Below the pieces are notes generated by a model. It searched no databases and was not told where the DNA came from. It was given only the letters and a program-made list of their open reading frames with translations. Positions 27,235 to 31,019 of a stretch of 31,019 nt of DNA are shown here, one piece after another; position 1 is the first letter of the stretch, and every line of letters starts with the position of its first letter. Both the position numbers and the translations under genes were made by a program. Source of the DNA: a virus; the IMG/VR virus record IMGVR_UViG_3300023184_000369, positions 1 through 31,019 of that record, one strand, 5' to 3'.

Positions 27235-29601
27235 GTGGCTAAGGCACCTATCAATGTTTCAATTGCCGGCGATTACAATGACAAAGATATCAACCGCGCA
27301 ATCAGAGATCTGAACAGCCTCAAGGTCGGTGGCACCGATACTACTGGCGCGTTCAGTAAACTTGGTGTTGCGGGCATCGCGATGGGGGCAGCGATTGGAA
27401 CGGCCGCAATAGGGGCTGCTGCTGCTGGCGCAAGAATGGCTGTCCAGTTTGGCGTTGATTCTGTTGGAGCCTTTTTAGAAGATGAAGCCGCAGCCACAAA
27501 ACTAGCGACAACCTTGAACAACCTTGGGTTCAGTAAAGCGACACCTGAAGTTGAGGCGATGATAGACGCGCAGCAACGCTTGACAGGGATCGCCGACACC
27601 GAACTACGCCCCGCTTTTGACCGCTTGATAAGAGCCACTAGGGACGTCGGTCAAGCCTCACAACTGCTGGTCCTTGCGCAGAACGTTGCTGTAGGAACCA
27701 GCAACGAGCTCTCGGCAGTGACAGCAGCGTTGAGCAAGGCTGCGGTGGGATCGACGACTGCTCTTGGGAAACTCGGTACAGGCATAACCGCAGCAGAATT
27801 GAAAGCAAACAGCTTCGAGCAGAACATTCAACGACTGAACGAGATCTTCAACAATCAAGCACAAACCGCTGCACAAACTTACCAAGGCCAGATAGCCCGG
27901 CTTGGTGTCGCGTTCGGTGAATTGCAGGAGTCCTTCGGTCGTGGATTCGTGCAGCAGCTTGGTAACACGACTGACAAGACTAACGAACTGATGACCGCGA
28001 TGAAAAACGCGGAGCCCGGTATTCAGCGGCTCGGCGCGACCGCAGCAGATGCGACTATCGGTGTGGTTGATTTGGCCGGGTCTCTTGGTAGGGCTGACGC
28101 TGCAACGCAAGAGTTCGGGCGCCGCATCACTAGCGGTTTATCCCTGAATCTAATCGCTCTTGGCAATGCGTTCGGTGTAGTCACTGATAAGGAGTTCCTA
28201 GCAGCGCAGGCAGATCGTGATTACTACATACAGACTGGCAAGACAAGTCGCGCCGTGAGTGTCAGCTTAAGCGCGATACAGCTTCAGCAGCGCGTGCTGG
28301 CGAAACTCAAAGGCGAGTACGTTACAGCCTCTGGCGCTGCTGCTGGATTTAGTGCAGCGCAAACCGATATGGCTGTTGAGATAAGCGATGCAAGCGCCGC
28401 GATCATTAAACAGTTCGCTGCAATAAATTACTTGCAGCAAGATATGCAAGACGCTGGAACTAGGGCTATTGCTTTAGCCGGGGCCGATGATACTTTGCGG
28501 CTTGAGTCTGATCGGGCAGCGGCAGCCGCTACCGCTCTGGGTTCGTCTACTGGTGGCGCAGCAACAGCATCAGACACATTAACCAAGGCGCAAGAGCGCG
28601 TGGCGAAAAAGATTGAAGATGCTCGCACAAAAACTGATGCAGCAATCCAAACCTTTAAGGGCTACCGCGATTCAATAGCCGAATCTTTAGTGGGGATGCT
28701 TGACCTAGGTGCAGCATTTGAGGCGTTCACTACACGTCAAACAAATTTGGCGACAGCACAAAAGGAACTGACCGACTTCCAAACCACCATCGTCGGTGAG
28801 GCTACAGATTCACAGATCGTAAGTTTGACAAAACTGCAAGCGGCATACCATGATGCTTCGGCAGCATCAGCAAAAGGTTCGCAGAATGTTGTGGAAGAGT
28901 TTGAGGCCCAGGGCAGGAAGTTGGCCGAGTTCGGACAAAACTTGTCATTACTTCTTGCTAACAACTTGGGCAAGCCTGCCTTTCATGCGATAGTCAGTAT
29001 GGGTGCTGACCGTGGTGCTGAAGTCGCTGCTGCGCTAGTCGGTGGAATAATCAGCGAGAACGTTGCGCGAGTAAATTCGGTTTACGATTCAATAGACAAA
29101 ATGGCGCTGTCTGTCGCCAATCAAGGCGTGACGGCTTTCGAGCAAGTCGGATTAACTATTGCTTCGGCGATGATTGAAGCGATGCTTGTTGTCGTGAACG
29201 GTAAGGGCCGTGCAAGGTTGAAGGCAATGCTTGACGACTTGAACAATGCGATGAATGTGGCTGCTGCTGGTGGACCAATGCCAGCAGCACCTGTTGGCGG
29301 TTCTAGCAGGGCGCCAGCGGTTCCGTTCGTAGATGCTGGAGGCGTTACTAGATTGCTCACGCCTCGCGCCGAAGGTGGCCCGGTGTCTGCTGGGCGTTCC
29401 TACATGGTGGGCGAAGTCGGCCCGGAACTGTTCACCCCTTCGCGCTCCGGGAACATTACGCCGAACAGCGCGATGGGTGGCAACACTTACCAGATCACGG
29501 TGCAGGCCGGTGTCGGTGATCCTCGCGCTATCGGCCAGCAGGTTGTCGAATACATCAAGAAGTTCGAGAAGGCCAACGGGCCTGTCTTTACGGCAGCGTA
29601 A
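27235..29601 (+). CDS. tape measure protein
   Basis: 788 residues from GTG 27235 (TAGGGAGCAGCGAA upstream). The early hydrophobic stretch (GIAMGAAIGTAAIGAAAAGA, about 44-63) is followed by long helices rich in Ala, Gln and Thr and further small hydrophobic parts, then a Gly/Pro-rich linker (near 690) and the end motif EGGPVSAGRSYMVGEVGPEL typical of tape measures. It sets tail length; with about 0.15 nm per residue the tail would be near 120 nm. It lies directly after the chaperone genes that keep it soluble. Its stop shares one base with the next ATG. Confidence 0.94.
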   Translation: MAKAPINVSIAGDYNDKDINRAIRDLNSLKVGGTDTTGAFSKLGVAGIAMGAAIGTAAIGAAAAGARMAVQFGVDSVGAFLEDEAAATKLATTLNNLGFSKATPEVEAMIDAQQRLTGIADTELRPAFDRLIRATRDVGQASQLLVLAQNVAVGTSNELSAVTAALSKAAVGSTTALGKLGTGITAAELKANSFEQNIQRLNEIFNNQAQTAAQTYQGQIARLGVAFGELQESFGRGFVQQLGNTTDKTNELMTAMKNAEPGIQRLGATAADATIGVVDLAGSLGRADAATQEFGRRITSGLSLNLIALGNAFGVVTDKEFLAAQADRDYYIQTGKTSRAVSVSLSAIQLQQRVLAKLKGEYVTASGAAAGFSAAQTDMAVEISDASAAIIKQFAAINYLQQDMQDAGTRAIALAGADDTLRLESDRAAAAATALGSSTGGAATASDTLTKAQERVAKKIEDARTKTDAAIQTFKGYRDSIAESLVGMLDLGAAFEAFTTRQTNLATAQKELTDFQTTIVGEATDSQIVSLTKLQAAYHDASAASAKGSQNVVEEFEAQGRKLAEFGQNLSLLLANNLGKPAFHAIVSMGADRGAEVAAALVGGIISENVARVNSVYDSIDKMALSVANQGVTAFEQVGLTIASAMIEAMLVVVNGKGRARLKAMLDDLNNAMNVAAAGGPMPAAPVGGSSRAPAVPFVDAGGVTRLLTPRAEGGPVSAGRSYMVGEVGPELFTPSRSGNITPNSAMGGNTYQITVQAGVGDPRAIGQQVVEYIKKFEKANGPVFTAA

Positions 29602-30815
29602 TGGCGACCCGCGTCCAGATCGCCTTCGACCTAAGCGCAACAGCCGGGGTCAACTTCTTCACCCTAGATGACACAGATAAGGGCGTGCTCGATAACACGG
29701 CCTATCTGCTTGGCGGTGACGTACTCATTGACGTGACCAGTTATGTGCGCGACTTCTCGGTGAAGCGTGGCCGGTCAACAACGTTGGCCAAGTTCACCGC
29801 AGGCCAAGCGAACGTCACCCTCGACAACCGCAGCAGGATCTTCGACCCAACCTTTACGACGGGCACCTACTACGGGCAGATACTTCCGCGGAAACAGATC
29901 GTCATAGACCGCGACAGCGAAACGATCTACACCGGACTGGTGGAGGATTGGAACTTTAACTATGACGTCAGCGGGCAGAGCCTCGCTGAGGTGTCGGCGT
30001 CCGATGGTTTCACTCTCATCGCGAATCAGACTCGGACCGCTGGCACCGCGACCAGTGAACTTACTGGGGCGCGCATCGCTGCGGTCTTGACTGAGATCGG
30101 CTGGCCACTAACGCAGCGCGTCATCTCTGTCGGGCAAGCAACGCTAGATGCTGACGTGGTGAAAGCGACAGACAACGCACTGACCTACATGCAGCAGGTG
30201 GAGTTGAGCGAACCGGGGGCGCTGTTCATTGGCAAAGCAGGTGAAGTCGTATTTAAGGACAGGGCGGACCTGCAACTATTCACCGCAGGTCTCACCTTCG
30301 GCGGCACCGGTATTCCCTTTACCGAGATGGGCGTCGTGTTCGGGTCTGAGGAACTGCTGAACACTTCAGCAGTGACCTTCACCAGCGCCGGGGTTATCGC
30401 CGGGACCGCAATCGCAACCGACGCGACGAGCGTCACGCAATACGGAACGATAGACGAAACGTTGAACACGCTGCTAAGCACTAGCGCGCAAGCCGACGCC
30501 CTCGCCGCTAATCGTGTCGGCACGTTATCGCAGCCGAAGTATCGCATCGATGCGGTGACCGTTTCGTTGGAAGGCTGCACCAGCGCGCAAGCATTGCAGG
30601 TGCTGGATGTTGAACTTGGTGATGTCGCAACGGTGACGTGGACTCCGAACAGTGTTGGATCGGCAATCTCGCAGATTGTTACCGTCGATCAGATCGAACA
30701 TCAGGCTGCACCTGATCGGCACAACGTGACGTTCACGATGTCAGAAACGATCGCCGCGTTCATTCTTGATGATGCCAACTTTGGTGTGCTCGATGAAGAT
30801 ATTCTCGGATTCTAG
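29601..30815 (+). CDS. minor tail (tail-tip/distal tail or hub) protein
   Basis: 404 residues from ATG 29601. The N-terminal part has VTSYVRDFSVKRGRSTTLAK, ANVTLDNRSRIFDPTF and KQIVIDRDSETIYTGLVEDW, the strands seen in tail-tip hub proteins of actinophages. The middle is alpha/beta and the C-terminal part is beta-rich. FTLDDTDKGVLD at 20-31 and FILDDANFGVLD at 387-398 are near copies at the two ends. It probably forms the tail tip ring on which the fibre proteins assemble. Exact structural role is inferred from position after the tape measure. Confidence 0.78.
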   Translation: MATRVQIAFDLSATAGVNFFTLDDTDKGVLDNTAYLLGGDVLIDVTSYVRDFSVKRGRSTTLAKFTAGQANVTLDNRSRIFDPTFTTGTYYGQILPRKQIVIDRDSETIYTGLVEDWNFNYDVSGQSLAEVSASDGFTLIANQTRTAGTATSELTGARIAAVLTEIGWPLTQRVISVGQATLDADVVKATDNALTYMQQVELSEPGALFIGKAGEVVFKDRADLQLFTAGLTFGGTGIPFTEMGVVFGSEELLNTSAVTFTSAGVIAGTAIATDATSVTQYGTIDETLNTLLSTSAQADALAANRVGTLSQPKYRIDAVTVSLEGCTSAQALQVLDVELGDVATVTWTPNSVGSAISQIVTVDQIEHQAAPDRHNVTFTMSETIAAFILDDANFGVLDEDILGF

Positions 30816-30828
30816 GAAAGGAAAATAG

Positions 30829-31019
30829 ATGGTCGCCTTTGTTGCTTCAACCGTGTTGACTGCCGCTAACCTCAACTCGGCATTTAACGCGCTTACCATT
30901 CGGACAGTCACGGGAACCTCCGACACTCTGGTGCTCGCCGACAACGGCGGCGCAGTCACCTACAGCAATGCGAGCGCGACCACATCGACCATCCCACCTA
31001 ACTCGTCGGTTGCTTACGC
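30829..31019 (+). CDS. tail fibre/appendage-like protein (partial, runs off the window)
   Basis: Starts at ATG 30829 with AGGAAAGGAAAATAG upstream; 63 residues are visible before the window ends. The start (VAFVASTVLTAANLNSAFNA) is the type of N-terminal module found in phage minor tail/fibre proteins, and the next part (TGTSDTLVLADNGGAVTYSN, then TSTIPPNSSVAY) is a beta-rich module recurring in phage fibres. The rest of the protein, including any receptor-binding domain, is outside. Confidence 0.7.
   Translation, partial: MVAFVASTVLTAANLNSAFNALTIRTVTGTSDTLVLADNGGAVTYSNASATTSTIPPNSSVAY

Noticed and set aside
1-31019. Integrase, excisionase or attachment-site module
   Set aside because: No tyrosine or serine recombinase motifs were found in any plausible frame; the excisionase-like HTH at 13051 is part of a larger zinc protein and is not evidence for lysogeny.
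1-31019. tRNA genes
   Set aside because: No cloverleaf with a T-loop GTTCRANNC and CCA-type acceptor stem was noticed; GGTTCC cores at 12321-12446 are repeats inside a coding region.

Overview
The window is a stretch of a tailed, HK97-type dsDNA phage genome (siphovirus layout) that very probably infects an actinobacterium. The evidence is a WhiB-like Fe-S regulator, an r1t-like holin next to an M15 peptidase endolysin, an Rpf-like secreted muralytic domain, a PrimPol-helicase replication protein, many GTG starts, GC-rich sequence and dense ATGA/GTGA gene overlaps. No integrase, tRNA, CRISPR array or insertion sequence was found. Whether the phage is temperate cannot be told from this window. 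Nearly all the sequence is coding; the longest stretch without a gene is 15408-15675 (268 bp).

Left end (1-2268): the tail of a coiled-coil-like gene, then holin, M15 endolysin, a small CxxC protein and a calcineurin-like phosphoesterase. A bidirectional hairpin terminator (2276-2316) separates these from a leftward operon of six small genes (2321-4170), several Cys-rich and the last with a C-terminal HTH. A divergent control region (about 4171-4279) follows.

Rightward early/middle region (4280-14686): first a short gene with its own terminator. Next come three single-span microproteins and a secreted lysozyme-like protein, with a 12-codon minigene in its leader. A zinc-finger protein and a ribbon-helix-helix protein lead into a DNA modification and nuclease island: a beta-class methylase, an Hjc/VRR-like PD-(D/E)XK protein, a DPPY methylase, a YqaJ-tail-like protein, a Cas4/RecB-like Fe-S nuclease and a Mom-like protein. 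Two of these genes are visibly AT-richer than their neighbours. Then come an OB-like protein and a PrimPol-helicase whose 3' end carries a cluster of GGTTCC/GGAACC repeats, a candidate replication origin. Zinc-binding and WhiB-like regulators and small overlapping genes close the region, including 29- and 15-codon ORFs.

Packaging and head (14683-22239): a strong promoter candidate (14683-14712), two small genes, an HNH nuclease, a non-coding gap that may hold cos, a stand-alone PrimPol-type protein predicted to be made from a leaderless mRNA, small and large terminase, a 48-residue membrane protein, portal, a protease with a long N-terminal extension, a 19-bp tandem repeat and the major capsid protein.

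Glycosylation and tail (22312-31019): a three-gene cassette (GT4, GT2 and a DUF115/MAF-like protein) sits between capsid and head-tail connector, implying glycosylated virions. The tail module follows: connector, probable tail terminator, tail tube, tail assembly chaperone with a textbook -1 frameshift site (CCCTTTG plus hairpin), HK97 gp10-like protein, a 788-residue tape measure, a tail-tip protein with matching motifs at both ends, and a fibre-like gene cut by the window edge.
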